Below, in pieces: positions 1 to 12,877 of a stretch of 64,000 nucleotides of DNA. How positions within the stretch are numbered: position 1 is the stretch's first letter; every line of letters starts with the position of its first letter. The notes beneath the pieces are model-generated. The model was given only the letters and a program-made list of their open reading frames with translations, searched no databases and had not been told where the DNA came from. The stretch is from assembly GCA_002633005.1 (NCBI GenBank), contig NMRA01000016.1:1745391-1809390 (forward strand), written 5' to 3'. Position numbers and translations under genes: made by a program. This DNA comes from Phoronis australis. Taxonomy: Eukaryota; Phoronida; Phoronidae.

Positions 1-2071
1 GGTTCATCCACCGTAACTCAAGACAGGGGAAATTTGATGGACTAATATGAAAGCCTTTTTGGAAACGCTCTCTCAGCTCCCCTTGCCAGCAGCTCATAGC
101 TTATACTCATTGTTTAAGTCCGATTACTAGCGTTTGTGTACGTACGCTATTGCGCAAACACCGTTAACGTGATCGTTTCCTCTCTTGCGTCCGAGTTTGG
201 TTAAACGTATGGTTAACACGGAACCAGATGACTTGGTGAACCTTACTTTACCTAAAAAAAACAAGTAACAACACCGTGATGTCAACTCGAGCCGTGTCAA
301 TTTGTGACCTTTGCATAATGCGACATCAGGGACTTATAAGAAACACCTGGTCAATGTCGAATAAATTAGTATAACAAAAAATGATTTTCAATGCGACGAT
401 CAAGGTGGAAAGGTAGAGTGGAGAATGAAATGAGCGTCCGGGCGCTAATACGCGACATTATTGTATATCTTATAACTGTTGATAGCAGTTCGTAAATCAT
501 TCGCTGTGGTGGTGCCACTATGAGGCAAAACTATGTGTATTACAATGGAGTTCACTGCAGGAATGGCATCTATGCCAGACCACGCAGTTGAGTAGGCTAA
601 CATTGGATGTTCCCAGACTCAAAGCACTTCTTCGAGATCGTGTTGTATCTCTTGGAAAACGCAGAAAGCAAGCAATAGTTGGGAGTCTGCTCGGAAGTCT
701 GAAGGGCCTTAGGTCCGATATTCCATTAGGCCGAAAGGCCCATAGTCCGAAACGAAATGAAATTTTCTATCAGATCTTTGGTGGACAAGCGTTCAGCCCC
801 ATGAACATATGATATGTAATGCGGAGGGGAGGTTTCAACTTACTGGTATAAACAGAGTTTTAACACTTTTCCTGATATCCTAATACCGACAAATTTCCAC
901 TGCAATGCGGTGGGGTGTATTAATGCCTTACGGAAAAAGGTAAACCTTTCGAAATATCAAAGGATGAATAAGCACGATGTTCCATACATTTCTCACGGCC
1001 AAGAAAAATCCACCACAAAGCCATTCACTCGCGTGCTTTCATTACTCTACAGAGAACCAATATGAGAAGTTACTTTATAAATGCTACTTAAAATAACCGA
1101 TCGTTGTATTTCAAAACCCAATTGAGCTAATCTTTTTTCTGTCTTTCAATTTTTGAGTAATTCCGTGAAATGACAAATCAAAACAAGATTTTACATCGTC
1201 CAATTCCATATTTTTCCGAGAAAATGTAAATTAAATAACCTACTATCGAAATACATGCAAGTCAACCTTTATCAGTTTATTTCAAGTTTTTCGCGAGATC
1301 GCGCGGTTGACATTTATGAGAACATGTTTGAGGAGTTTCCGATTACTTATGCACGTTTGTCATCGTTACTCATCTTTATTCTTATCGATTACGATTTTCC
1401 TGACATCTCTACTGTTATCTGTAGTAGTGTAAACAATGACTGATTTCAAGTAGGCGGGAGAAATAAACGGGTGGGAAGGGGTTCTGTGCCGTGGCAGGCA
1501 GGAAAACCCGAAACGAGAATGCTTGGGACACGGCTTTTGGCTTATGCGACACCTATTGGGTATTTCAAAAAATCGCTCACTAAAAGTGTGATCCGGAAAA
1601 TGTGCTAAACACATCGCTCATTTTTAAGACGTTTAAAATTTCAATTTGCTTCTAAAAGGGCCCAAATTTAAGAAATACATAAACTGGATTTTCAGAAAAC
1701 TTGTTTGTGTCTCTTAAAAATCTGCTCAACAAGTCACACTTTAAACTCAATTGTGTATTTTTATTCTACAATTTAAACCGAGTCTTCAGTTTGCGACGAC
1801 GAAGACGATATGCTAGTTAAAAAATGCGTTCATGGTGATGTTGATGGAACTCCGGCTAGAAGTCATCGTTAATTGACTTATCGCATGCTCCGCCTCCTTG
1901 CGAAATATCGACAAATGACCAATAAGTTTTACCCGGCAACGCGTTGTTTGTCGGGTAAAATGGCGGCTTGGAAACGAAGGTGTGTCAAGAATGCTGCGTT
2001 CTGATTGGTCAGTTAAGTTGTCACTCAAAATCCTTGTGATAAATCAATTATGTGTGTGTACATTGGCTTAC
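1..2071. other. Left-edge sequence, presumed gene A intron
   Basis: No exon could be supported. The open frames on both strands (588-812 plus, 1366-1614 and 1813-2028 minus) lack family motifs and convincing splice sites. A polypyrimidine tract with AG near 252-260 (minus) opens a 43-codon frame without TNF signatures. Confidence 0.4.
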
Positions 2072-5000
2072 CTTGCGAGTCGTCCAGGATGTTGCTGATA
2101 AGGTGAACGCGTTTGGCACCACCGGGAGTACCACTGCCCGTTAAATGAGATACGGGTGTATATGCACCTGCGTGGGAGAAAATCAACAAGTAGTATTTGT
2201 GTGAAAGATACTTTGCTGAGTCCAGAGCGTGGTTCCGTTATCAATGAATTTAATTCCATCATTTCAACCAGAATTTTGAAACACATTTAAGCAGTGATTT
2301 GTTCCAGCACAAGTGCATGTAATTCTTGTCGCTTAAAACGATAAAACGTGAGAGCAAGTGTTGCATAGCGCTCAGCTGATTGTGATGTGACCTTGTGTTT
2401 TATTGTATATACAACAAAGCGATGAAATTTTAGAATAAATATCCTTCAGTTATTTTTACTGGATCAAGTGTCCTCAGTGAACGGAAAACTGTCGACCTAT
2501 GAAACCGTTTGGACACCCTTGAATATCATTAGATAAAACACGTAACTTAATACACGCCCCTGCTCGATCGATACAATTAGAAGCAAAATACTTTCAGTAA
2601 AGGCGCGTGGGCCTAAATAATAATCGCGTAAACAGTACTTCCTGCAAGATATTTTATCTGCGTGAAATAATTAGTTTCAGGGCGTAGAATAATGATTGAA
2701 ACTAGCTATTAAGTGTACACAAAAAACATTGAATAACTTTTCTGATTCACCAACTCATAGTCAGACCATTTAGTTATTAACAGGCATTTCCTTTACATTC
2801 GCCAATTAAGACAAAATCATGCGTTTCATCAGTCGAAGGATATCACTCCAAAATAAACACTTCTTAACTTTCAGCCCTGTTTGTGATTGCCATATTTAAT
2901 TATTGATTTTCATTTTTTTAATAAGCGGGCGGGGTCTCCGTGGATACCTAATTACATGTAGCTACAGTTCAGTGAATACCCACAATGCATGAGCCAGCTG
3001 TCATTCACTACGGCGGCCATTTTAGGTTGTGGTGCACCACCAAAAGTAAAAAATTAAACTAAAGAAACCACATTTAACTCATTCTTTTTGCAAATATTTG
3101 GAGTTGTATGGAATAAGCGTAATGTGGTTAAGTTTCGACTGAACTAACTTACTTTTAAATCCGTTTTATGAAGTTCGTAACTAAAATGGAGCGGACAGGG
3201 TTTATTAAAGCTTCGAAAAGTTACTGATTAGTGTAGGTCACTAGGCGAGAAGAACTTAGCATTCTTGTTGGGGTGACGCATAACGTTAATAACGTTGACC
3301 TACAGTCTCAACACAACGATAATTTATCGTGGCAAGCCTCTGGAAAATGCGGTGTGGGTGTTAATCTTGCTAATCAGAATTCAATCTATTCTGATTAATA
3401 TTGGAAAGAGATACACAAAATTTCACACGTCTCAGGTTTATCGAAGCTGAAAACAGTGCAGCAACTTACTTGAAAACAAATGACGCAAAACACTGTTCAT
3501 GTTTTGCTCAATTTTGGCGTTTGATCTCAATTCTGCTCGGCTTAGTGAAATTGAGATGATTGTATAACTTCGAATCAACTGTGAGTCACTTGAAACCAAT
3601 CTCTACTAGTTGGCTTGCCACGGTGTGCCATTTTATGCGGCGTAACATGGTCCAGACAACGAGTAACGAACTGTTAATTATTTGTAAATTCAGGAATCAC
3701 TTTCCATCTGAGTTAGAAAAGTTATACTGATACTTCTTTGACCACACATGGGTTTCTAGTCGCGTCTACCCAAGATACAATTCTTGAAGGAAAACTTGTC
3801 TAAATACTTTAATCATTGTGACATTCCCGATGCTCAACGGATAATTGAAAAAGCGTAGGTATATTACCAGTAAGATGTCGTCGAAGTCGACTGTTGTATG
3901 TCTTCTTGAAAAACGAAACTCCCAAGTTCTGCTGAAAAAAACAAGAGGGTATTAAGTAATTCGTATGAGATATGCGCGAGTGTTCGCATCAGTATACGCA
4001 TGCGTTAGTGACGTAACGAGTGGAGTGGCTAAAGCTACAAATCCCATGTCCAGTTAACTCCAAATTATTTTTGACACTTCCCGTTTTCCTTTAGCACTAT
4101 CTTAAAATAACTGAGCTCGAGTATGTCACAATCCACGCAGATGACTGTCTAGTCCCAGTTCGCAATTTAGATTATTTAAGTCCTGATCCTTGGGTCATCA
4201 AGTGCACAAGGACTAGATAGTCATCGAGCAAAAATAACAGAAATGTACAGTTATCTCCAATTTGCAAAAAAGTGGAATGGAAAAAAATATAGAGTTCGAT
4301 TTTGAGTACAAGGATTAGAATGGTGGGAAGGTAGATCAATCGTCTTCAAAACGGAATTCCCATCAGCCGTCTTACGAGTACTGTAATCAGCGTAATCACC
4401 CGGATTATCTCAAGTGTTCGCGTAGGTCCAAATTTTCGTCGATCGGGGGTGAGCGTTATCAGTGCACTGGTTTGGCATTACAATGGGCGAACGAACACTA
4501 GCATACTAGCAGAGCCTCTCACGGCGGTAAGAAGGCGGGCCTGCCGTCTAATTGATTTGAGGTTCAGCGAGGTCAGTAGCACTCAATCATGTACCTTTTT
4601 TAGCCACGGTTTAATTTGTCACGCTCAGTTTCATAAAAAAGTTGGTTAGATGAGGTCAGTTTTAACTTTTGAGCTGCATGTGAAGGGTACAAATGGCATT
4701 TCCTTGGTTTTTGATCCTGTTCTAAGTGAAAGATTGCCCCCTTGATCCACAATTGCTCAGCCGTGGCTTTTCTGAAACGTTTACTACTTGCAACAGGGAA
4801 GTTGAAATTTAGCAGGAAAAATCAGGTACCCTCCATTCACTTTGGATTTGTAAAAACGTTTTGTATATCCTGTGGTACACACTGTTGGAGTTGAAATTTC
4901 AAACCATGCTTAGTAAGTGCCTTTGTGTAGGTTTTCATAGGAAACAAGAAAAACACGATGCCTTGGTTGCAACTAATGCAGGTGGGTGTTTCCTAAGTCG

Positions 5001-6125
5001 GTGAGCGCAGGTCTCAAAATAAATTTGCATACAAACCAAGGCTATTTATGCATATGTATAGTATCCAACGCTGTGGAAATAAAAAAATAATGTTATGTTA
5101 GTGATTCGGCACGACGCCGGGTTTGCAGGCTTTACCTTGGAGGCTGTGTCTTGTCGTTTTTGTTATTAGGACGAGATTTTTCAAAGACTGGTTACTGGTT
5201 GCCAGACTAATAGATGTACTGTTTATATATGTGTGTACGTCTCGACGTACATGTACATGTACTACTACGGTGTGGGCTTAGCACACTGTTTTCATTGTGT
5301 AAGACCTGTTCAGAACAACAGCTCTCTTATATATACATGTACATGGCATTGTGGCTCACTTTCAAGGGACAGGGAGTACTATTCTTTGTTGTATTTGTTT
5401 TGTAAAATAAAGGATTAATTCATTGTTAAAACACATGCGTAGGCAATTCTATAATCAAACAAGACAACCGTTTCCCAACACGCGGGCGTATGCTGTCGTT
5501 ACCTTGATCTCCGCAACGCCAAAACCTAAGATAATAACACTTCACCGAGACTCACTTTAAAACCAAGCTCCAAATGAACTGTCACAGATTGAAGTCCTTT
5601 CCAAAGATTTCGCAATCTATTACGTTTAGAGGGCAACTCGAATGGTTTCAATATACCTGGGAGTGATATACATATTGGTCCTAGATATAAACGAATGGAT
5701 TTTTTTACCCGGCTTGACAGACAGATTCGTACATGTAAGCTTGATGTAACTAATACGTGTCAACCTATTTCGTATCCGTCGGATTCTCAAGAAGATAAAG
5801 TACATTTTCGAAGAAAACAAATCACCGCTGGACCTTAATCAATGAGGCGGGTATAACATAAGTATTCTTTACTTACCGGAGAAGACGATATTAGAGATTT
5901 CTTGTCAACCGTCAGCCCTTTTTCTAGCGTATCCAATTTTGAGTTCAACTCATCTATCCTGATTCGTAGACTACAAACCATATACGTTGTAAACGTAGCT
6001 ACCAACAGCAATGGTAAGAACAACAAGGTGATCATAAACCACTTGTTCAGAGAATTCCGTGATCTTTTGTCGCCTGAAGAAGCCTCATCACAGTGTTTAC
6101 ATGTTGACAACATTGGTTTTTCCAT
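1..6125 (-). CDS. Gene A: TNF superfamily ligand, 5' part only
   Basis: Three exons found: 6125-5877, 3931-3868 and 2167-2072, with phases 0, 1 and 1 as in gene B. They encode 136 whole codons plus split codons: tail, membrane anchor about 30-50, coiled-coil start, furin site R-L-R-R at 98-101, then G-A-Y-T-P-V-S-H-L-T-G, strand A of the THD. The exon 3 start is nearly identical to gene B exon 3, so A and B are close paralogues. No exon with the central G-L-Y-x-V-Y signature was found in 1-2071, so the rest is presumed to lie left of the window. If the remainder is missing from the genome, A would be a fragment. Confidence 0.85.
2072..2167 (-). CDS. Gene A exon 3: start of TNF homology domain
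   Basis: 96 bases, acceptor TTCTCCCACGCAG, donor CAAG|GTAAGC, phase 1 in and out. It encodes A-Y-T-P-V-S-H-L-T-G-S-G, aligned with gene B exon 3, then a longer loop (six more residues than B) ending I-L-D-D-S-Q. Confidence 0.88.
3868..3931 (-). CDS. Gene A exon 2: furin-site stalk exon
   Basis: 64 bases, acceptor TTGTTTTTTTCAG, donor CTG|GTAATA, phase 0 in and 1 out. It encodes 21 residues with S-R-L-R-R-H, a convertase site. Length and phase match gene B exon 2 (61 bases), although the residues differ. Confidence 0.8.
4660..4880. repeat. Dispersed repeat, copy 1
   Basis: Aligns in the same orientation with about 26695-26905. Shared stretches include AGTGAAAGATTG, CCCCTTGATCCAC, GCTCAG and CACTTTGGATTTGTAAAAA, with substitutions and small indels between. 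This copy lies in the first intron of gene A. Confidence 0.7.
5877..6125 (-). CDS. Gene A exon 1: cytoplasmic tail, membrane anchor, coiled-coil start
   Basis: 83 codons ending in CCG with donor GTAAGT, phase 0. The ATG has A at -3 and G at +4. The tail holds a C-K-H-C pair and basic residues, followed by a hydrophobic run (FMITLLFLPLLLVATFTTYM) and a helix-prone stretch (IRIDELNSKLDTLEKGL). Confidence 0.9.
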
Positions 6126-8540
6126 TTTTCTGACAAAACGTAGCAGCAGATGACGAAAGACGAACCTTTAGTCAATGGTCGCTCTTACTCGGACTGAATG
6201 GGGAACCGAAACCACTAGTTTCGATGCGTGGGCATCACTATAGCCTATGACCACTTCCTCCTAGCCGAATCCCTGAATGGGCTGTCAGCTTTTGCTNTAC
6301 CTTTCTTGTTGCTAAATTGCACTTAAAAACATTATCATGTGACCTAATTAGTAGCAGAATGGCATAATGCTAATCACCAAATTGTACAATCTGTCTGCTT
6401 CCAGAAAACATACACTTCTACTGGCTTAAAATCTTTAGTTCAGTAGACATTAACCTAAACACCCAATGAGTACCTACAAAACTTGAAACTATTGTATAGC
6501 CTTTTGTGCCCCTACTCGTAAATTACTGTGAAGATACGAGCACAACCTCCGAAATCGCTTTTGCATTATATCCAGGTTTCCATTCGGTCCCTTGCAGACA
6601 TTCACTAGTAAAACCGAGCTCAGAGGAATGGGAGCCATATTTGTGCAATGCAAGATTGTCAAAAAGTGAGGTCAGGATTGACCCCTGGTCACCCAAACGA
6701 GGGTCCGGAGCTCAAGCCACGCTGTCTCCTCAACTCCTGTGATACATGTACCTATCACAGGCATGCTTCTCCAAGAAGACAGATTGCAATACCAAGTCAT
6801 AATTAGAGCATAGGAAGGATCCAACATAATCAAGGTTCTAAATAGTCTAAATATGAATACACTATCTATCCTTATCTCCACGGGGCTTTTGATGAACCTT
6901 TAACGTCTTTGAAAACTTTAATTGAATTCTTATTTAGCACTTACAATTGACAAAACTCGATACCTGGACTACGACATTGTAACCCGTACCCTACTGCAAC
7001 CCCCTCATCCAGGCCTCAGGATACCCGCCACAATAACTTGCATTGGTGACTGAAATTTCTTACCGACAAAGATAAAAGAAAGAACCTAAATCGTACCACT
7101 CAAGCGTAACTTTAAACAGCATTCCGATGCTTCAGACTTGCTAGTGCTTGTAACATTATTTCAACTTAGAAACCCTTGCAATCATGAAATTAGCTTTTAC
7201 AGACCAAGATGCGGATTTTCCCTAACAGCGGCAGATTCCGACACAATTATAGGGACATGTTCTTCATGTGCTGCTGCTGACACCTGCAGGCAAGCGCTCG
7301 TATCACATCTCCTTTGATTGTACAGTTAACGAAGATCAGAGTACACAGCTTTTCTAGACGTTCGATCAATACGAGATATTTTACTCCAGTATCATACATT
7401 TATATCAAAATTTATATCTAAATCTTTTTTTGCATTTCTGATGATTATGTATATATATATATCACTGAAATTCTTGTTGCATTTGTATGAATTTGCATTC
7501 AAATGTATGTATATATATAAATATGTATATTGGTACATATCGATAACAAGTATGCAATATTTTGACAACGAGATATAATTCTTTCTAGAGCACTCTAGAC
7601 TTCATTCCAGTTATTTTACATTATTTTAACATTTAACTCCGTTGTTGATTGCCATAGTGGGATAACTGAAACATACAACTCTTCATTGCTCTGTAGATAT
7701 ACAGTTTTCTCGGAAATTTTACGCTAAGAACGTGTTTTTCAGTAGCGCAGGCGACCAGTTCTGTGAAATTTATAAAGTTGGGTACGTTAGGGCCCTCAAA
7801 AGGAAAATCCATCACTGGTAGCCGACAGATGTTCTCTAAATTGTTCTTTCCCTTAGGCCTGCGCTGGTAGCCACGAAGATTTCACCCTAACCCCTAGGGG
7901 GGTGTGGCACGTACCTTTGCGGCACAAAGAAAGACGAGCCCCGAAGCTAAGCGGATTGAAGTAATATATTATACAACAGAAAGACGCACAGATGCAATCC
8001 ACAAGCCTTAAAAGTCGCGACAAATAGTGGCGCCGACTAAACCAAGCCATGTGGATTTTTAGAGCACAGCCCAGTGAATCATTTTCAGGCAACTGTGTCA
8101 GGGACTTACCTTTGTGCTAATACCTGTAGCAGTGTAACTTCAAAAAATAACATTGATTAAAAACACGAAACCTGACTGAAATTGAGCACAGGTCTCAAAA
8201 AGAGTCGGTGTGGAGAGCAAAACCAACTAGGCTTCCTTGGTCTAATTTCCAGTTTACACCAGCCTCTCGTTCAGTAACGCTAGGACCTCGCTAAAAAGCA
8301 AGACTTCGCGAGGTTACGTGAGATATTGCCGTGTATTTTAAATGAGATCACGTAACTTTGGCTAGATTTTAGCTAAGCCCTAGCGTAGGTACAAGCGTTA
8401 CTGAACATACTTTGTTTTTGACAGTTCCTGGTATCTCAAAGTTTTAGTGTTATTAGATATTCTCCAAAATGTTTACTTTCCGACATCATCCATTTCATTG
8501 ACAATAAGTGTGACGATATTAATGTTAAGGAAGGAGAGAG

Positions 8541-9200
8541 TTCAGTTTTAGCTGATACTTCGAATATCTTATCTAGCTCAAATTTCCAATGGCATGCGGT
8601 GGTTGACATCTTTGGGAGTTTCTGGTGGGCATAACCCAGCGTGTATTTTGTCTGTCATGGGGCGTTTAGTTATCAGTGACATGTATTGAATCATATGAAA
8701 TTGTTTTCTGTGGTTCCTCGAATGTATGAGCTAGCTCATTTTTGGGGGGTCCTTTTTGGGTTTCTGGCGGACCCTTTCCAGAGTTCAATTTTTCTGTCAT
8801 GGGTCTTTCTGTGTTCAGTGGGGTGCCATTGTTCGTCTTAAATCAGTTTTAGGTGGTACCTCGAATATCTAATCTAGCTCAAAATTTCAATGGCATGCGG
8901 TGGTTGACAATTTTGGGGGTTTCTGGCGGGAGCAACGCAGAGTGCATTTTGTCTATCATGGTTCATTTAGTGATCAGTGACGTGTATTGAATCACATTAA
9001 ATTGTTTTTTGTGGTTCCTCGAATGTATCTGCTAGCTCATTTTTGGGGGTCCATTTTGGTTTCTGCCGGACTCATTCCAAGCCGGAGTGCAATTTTTCTG
9101 TCTTGGGTCATTTGGTGTTCAGTGGGATATTATTGTGCGCTTTAAATCAGTTTTGGCTGGTAGGCCTACCTCGAATACCTAGGCTAGCTCATTTTGTTAC
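8541..9200. repeat. Tandem repeat of about 300 bp with 150-bp half-units
   Basis: CGAATATCT...CTAGCTCA followed by AATGGCATGCGGTGGTTGAC occurs at 8561 and 8862, with a third start at 9172. Related half-units begin at 8719 and 9020 (CCTCGAATGTAT then GCTAGCTCATTTTTGGGGG). The period is about 301-310. The frame at 9043-9243 is a by-product. The same family runs in the opposite orientation at 59320-60000. Confidence 0.85.
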
Positions 9201-10939
9201 CCCCGTACAGGCAACGGCAGACGTCCATTTCCGTATATACTGAAATGGACTCTAAGTGTTCCTATGGTCAGATGTTGGTATCTCGTTCATCTATGCTAAG
9301 AGCTCGCAGGCAACAGCTTGCATAAGGAAGGCGGGGGCGATGACCGGGTTCCGCGGTTGCTGAAAGACAAGCAGCACGCTTGCCTTTGCAGCGACTTAAA
9401 CTTCACAAAACGCCTGTTTACTAATAGTTTGATACATTTTGGATTGCACTCTATTCCTTTTATACGCTTTCCTGATTCTTTGAATATTTATTACCAAGAA
9501 GTCAATACAATACACATGCAGACCTAGAAAGCGCTGAGAAGTATTGTAGCTGGGTTAAGCAGTACAATACAAAGAAATCTGTGTACAATTACACACACCT
9601 ACATGTACATAAATTGATAAACTAATGTTAAGATTACAATGAAATGTTTTAAATATAAATATGATTACGAGTATAAATAAATCATTTTCATACACAATAG
9701 GCGCTTTTTAGTGATGATCCAAAAATTAGCACATGCATACGATGTAATCAACTCACACAAAGACATTTAATATTAAAAAGAAATTTTGAAAATATTTCGT
9801 GTAAAACCTTGTTTTCATTTAAGTGAAGATCTTTATATTCATAAAGGAAAAAATTGTTATAAATTTGAGGAATATCTGAATATTGTTTTTGAACATTGGT
9901 GGAATTGTTCGAGTGTTTGGAAAAGCTTTGTCCTCAGCTCCCCGCAAAGAAAATATAAATAATTGTCTGAGAGTCTCCACAGGATCACAGAGGTGAAATT
10001 ATAATTATGTCTAAATTTGTCGTTTAGGTACAGTCCGCATCTTGATCTGTATTGGATGATTCATGGTTGCGAGGAAGTTGGAATGATATCAGTGGGACTG
10101 GCAGGTCTAGAGTACTGATATGCAGTTTAAAGTTATTTTTGAGAGGGACAATTGAAACGCTTTCTTTTATTTTGGTTGGTAAGGAATTTCAGTTGTTAGT
10201 GCAAGTTAATATCGTAAGTCTCCTGTAGGCCACAATCCTTACCCTGTGTTATGTCGTTTGTACCAGGATTTTCCGTAGATACATGTAAGCCCACCCGATG
10301 AAACGCCCATGTGCGTTTATTCGGCGTTACAAATTCTGGTGTCAAGTGTCCAAATAGTGGAGCGAAAAATTATCCTCTTAATATCCACTCAGCGTCAACT
10401 TTTTGTAACAAATTCAGTTTTGTGGAGCATTTGTCATTTGTAAAAACAGACAAAGTGTCGGTGAGCTATGCAATTAAAACATGTCAAAGGCAGCAAAACT
10501 ATGGTTTTCCGTTTAAAAGCACCAGTTTTCCAAATAAACGCCCGGGCTAAAGCTGCTTGGAATTGTAGTCTTTCTGATCGAAAAAGTATGCCATCATTTG
10601 CTGATTGATACATTGTAGATTATGTCGCAGTGAAATAAATGTGGAACTCCAAAATACTTGATGCATGGAGTTGAGATGACGGGAGACGATTCTAATTGGA
10701 TTAATTTTTGTATTTTTATGAACGAGTTCGCGACAGTGGGGAGTACATGGAAGCTTATGGGCCTAGTAGGAAGCCAAGGTGTGCGCTTTTTGTGAATAGT
10801 TTTCCCATGAGTGATATATCCAGCATTAGATTTGTTTGGAAATGAGTGTTATTAGGCTTAGAAAATATCGACACTTTTTCAGGATCATCAGGTCAAGTTC
10901 AGTTTCCATTCGTGAGACCAGTCCGAGAATTTGTTCAGG

Positions 10940-11760
10940 TGAGTTTGTAAGATTTGTGAAAAAATAAGGTTGCATAAAACGAAAATGAGCCAAAAATGTT
11001 GAAAATTGTAACAGCGTTTTTGATATTTAATTTTGAACAGTTATATTATACAAAATATGGACATGTTATTGATCTTTGTGTTATCCTGTGAATGTACTTT
11101 TTTTGATAAAATTTGATAAAAAATCAACGTCACGTTTTCTAGTTAGTGGCAGATTGGTACCAGATCAAAAAACAAATTCTACATAATTTTTTGCCGAATT
11201 ATAGTAGTATAGTTTTGTAACTATTTGTCTAAATGTACAGACTTTTAGATACATTCTAACATAACCTTAATAACTTAGATGCACAACAAAACGTTTTGAA
11301 TGCGAAATCAAATTTGTGATGCTTTGAAATAGTCCTCAAGGTATGTGTGACCCTTTCGATAAGTCTCTGTGTTTAGCCAAATATCAACAGAACTGCAGAC
11401 TTTAAAACACCATAACTATAAATTATTCTAAGGTAAAAGCGCTGTAGAATTTGACTTTCAAATGATTTACGAATTGGCTACGTGATCAAGTATTTTTTAG
11501 TAAAATCTAGCAAAAGGAAAGGTACATTCACAGCGTAACAACGGTATCTATAGCCTGACAAAATGTTCGAAATGGAGTCCCAAGAACGCTGTTATAATTT
11601 TGAAAATTATATTTTGTTTTCGTTCACCACAACTTTGCCATTTTGCCATGAAAATCATAAAAGTATTATTTTTGACAGCCCCTCATCAAATAAATTGGTA
11701 CTAAGAGTTACTTTGGTTTCTGCACGAAAACTTGTTACCAGTCCATAAAAAACTTCTTAA
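10940..11760. repeat. AT-rich dispersed repeat family, two adjacent copies
   Basis: About 10940-11180 matches 43860-44040 and 46040-46290 (shared runs such as GACATGTTATTG, AAATTT...GATAAAA and ATCAAAAA.CAAATTC). About 11530-11760 matches 21330-21450 (AACGCTGTT, ATCATAAAAGT, TTTTGACAG, CCTCAT). Non-coding. Confidence 0.55.
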
Positions 11761-12456
11761 CCAGTTTTACTGTTACAATATAGAGATTGCAATGGTGACG
11801 TGAAAAACTGGAAAACTATATGAGGTGTAGTAAAAAGCTATTCACTTGCTCGCTCGACTAAGACTGGTATCTCTCGGAAACTAGGTAAATGGCGCAGTGT
11901 GACTTTTACCTCCGCTGTAGTAGAAGTTCACGGGTAATGTGGGCAATAGCAGCGTTAGTTAATGTATAGATAGGAAGTGCAGGCTGAAAAATCCTTTCAT
12001 GTACATGTATCACGTTACCTTGGTTTGTAAAAGTAAATGACATTGGACCGTTTTGTAAACATCACTCAATGCAGTAATTTTAAAACGAACGTTTTAGCTG
12101 TGATCGTAATTATTATAGAAATCATATAAACGCACTCCTTTTACGTAAACGCCTCAGTCTCTTATAGTCCATAGGGTACTGTGCATACACGCTATCACAA
12201 GCACACACTCACACATGCATACACCTGACAATGCGTATTGAAGCGGGTGCATAGCTGAAGTATGACGTGAAGAACAATTGACAAGACACAGGGCTCTCTC
12301 ATTTTTTCAATGCATTCCCGCAAGGAGAAGTCTCTGAGAATTTCTGTCGTTTCTGCTTGACAACAGTAACCAAGCGAGGCAGACATAGCTTATCCATTAG
12401 TAGAAGACCAGAGCCACACGGCTCGCCACTGCCTTCATTAAGGGAACAAACGCTCA

Positions 12457-12462
12457 TTTAAT
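12457..12462 (-). promoter_or_regulatory. Possible polyadenylation signal of gene B
   Basis: ATTAAA on the minus strand, about 235 bases past the gene B stop codon. Distance and motif are reasonable; no transcript evidence. Confidence 0.3.
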
Positions 12463-12696
12463 CCCAGAAAGAATCATTTGATTCACCATCTCACTGTACA
12501 GCCTGAAACAACTTGGTTTTATAAGAAAAGGTAACAATCAATCAGGTTAGGTGATGAAAGGCTGGCCGGGTTGGCTTATTACGAGTGTACAAATCCCGCG
12601 GCTCTTCAGCACGGAAGCCGAAACGATTTGGGCGCAGGTACAAAGGCCTCATGTTGGTATGGAGCCAGTCGCTAAGTACGAGTCACTACTGAAAAT

Positions 12697-12877
12697 TCAG
12701 GAAGAAGAAACAAGAAAAACGCCGAAGAATGTCGTTTCACCTGTTGAGTTAATACGCAATCCGTCAGGAACATCAGTGTTTTCACTGCTATTCGTACAGT
12801 GTGGAGACAGTTTAACAAACAACTTGTCGCCATACTTCAAGCGGAAAACTCCAGCCTGGTACAGAGAATCCCATTTA
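12697..12877 (-). CDS. Gene B exon 6: C-terminal TNF homology domain and stop
   Basis: 181 bases, acceptor TTTTTTTTCAG, phase 2 in. It encodes 59 residues with D-S-L-Y-Q-A-G-V-F-R-L, Y-G-D-K-L-F-V and T-T-F-F-G-V-F-L-V near the end, the closing strands of a TNF domain and close to TRAIL in pattern. It carries two N-x-S/T sites. The plus-strand frame here (12551-12904) is its antisense shadow. Confidence 0.93.

Larger units (their letters stand above)
6126..12696. other. Spacer between gene A and gene B
   Basis: Holds the 5' flank of gene A, a TATA-rich stretch near 7440-7530 (TATATATATATA), the tandem repeat at 8541-9200, two copies of the AT-rich dispersed family (about 10940-11180 and 11530-11760) and the 3' flank of gene B. 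No exon was supported on either strand. Confidence 0.5.

Noticed and set aside
820-930. Minus-strand frame ending K-L-C-L-Y-Q with a GTAAGT donor, considered as gene A exon 4
   Set aside because: Phase at the start does not match exon 3 (phase 1), the key Gly is missing and it is far too short.
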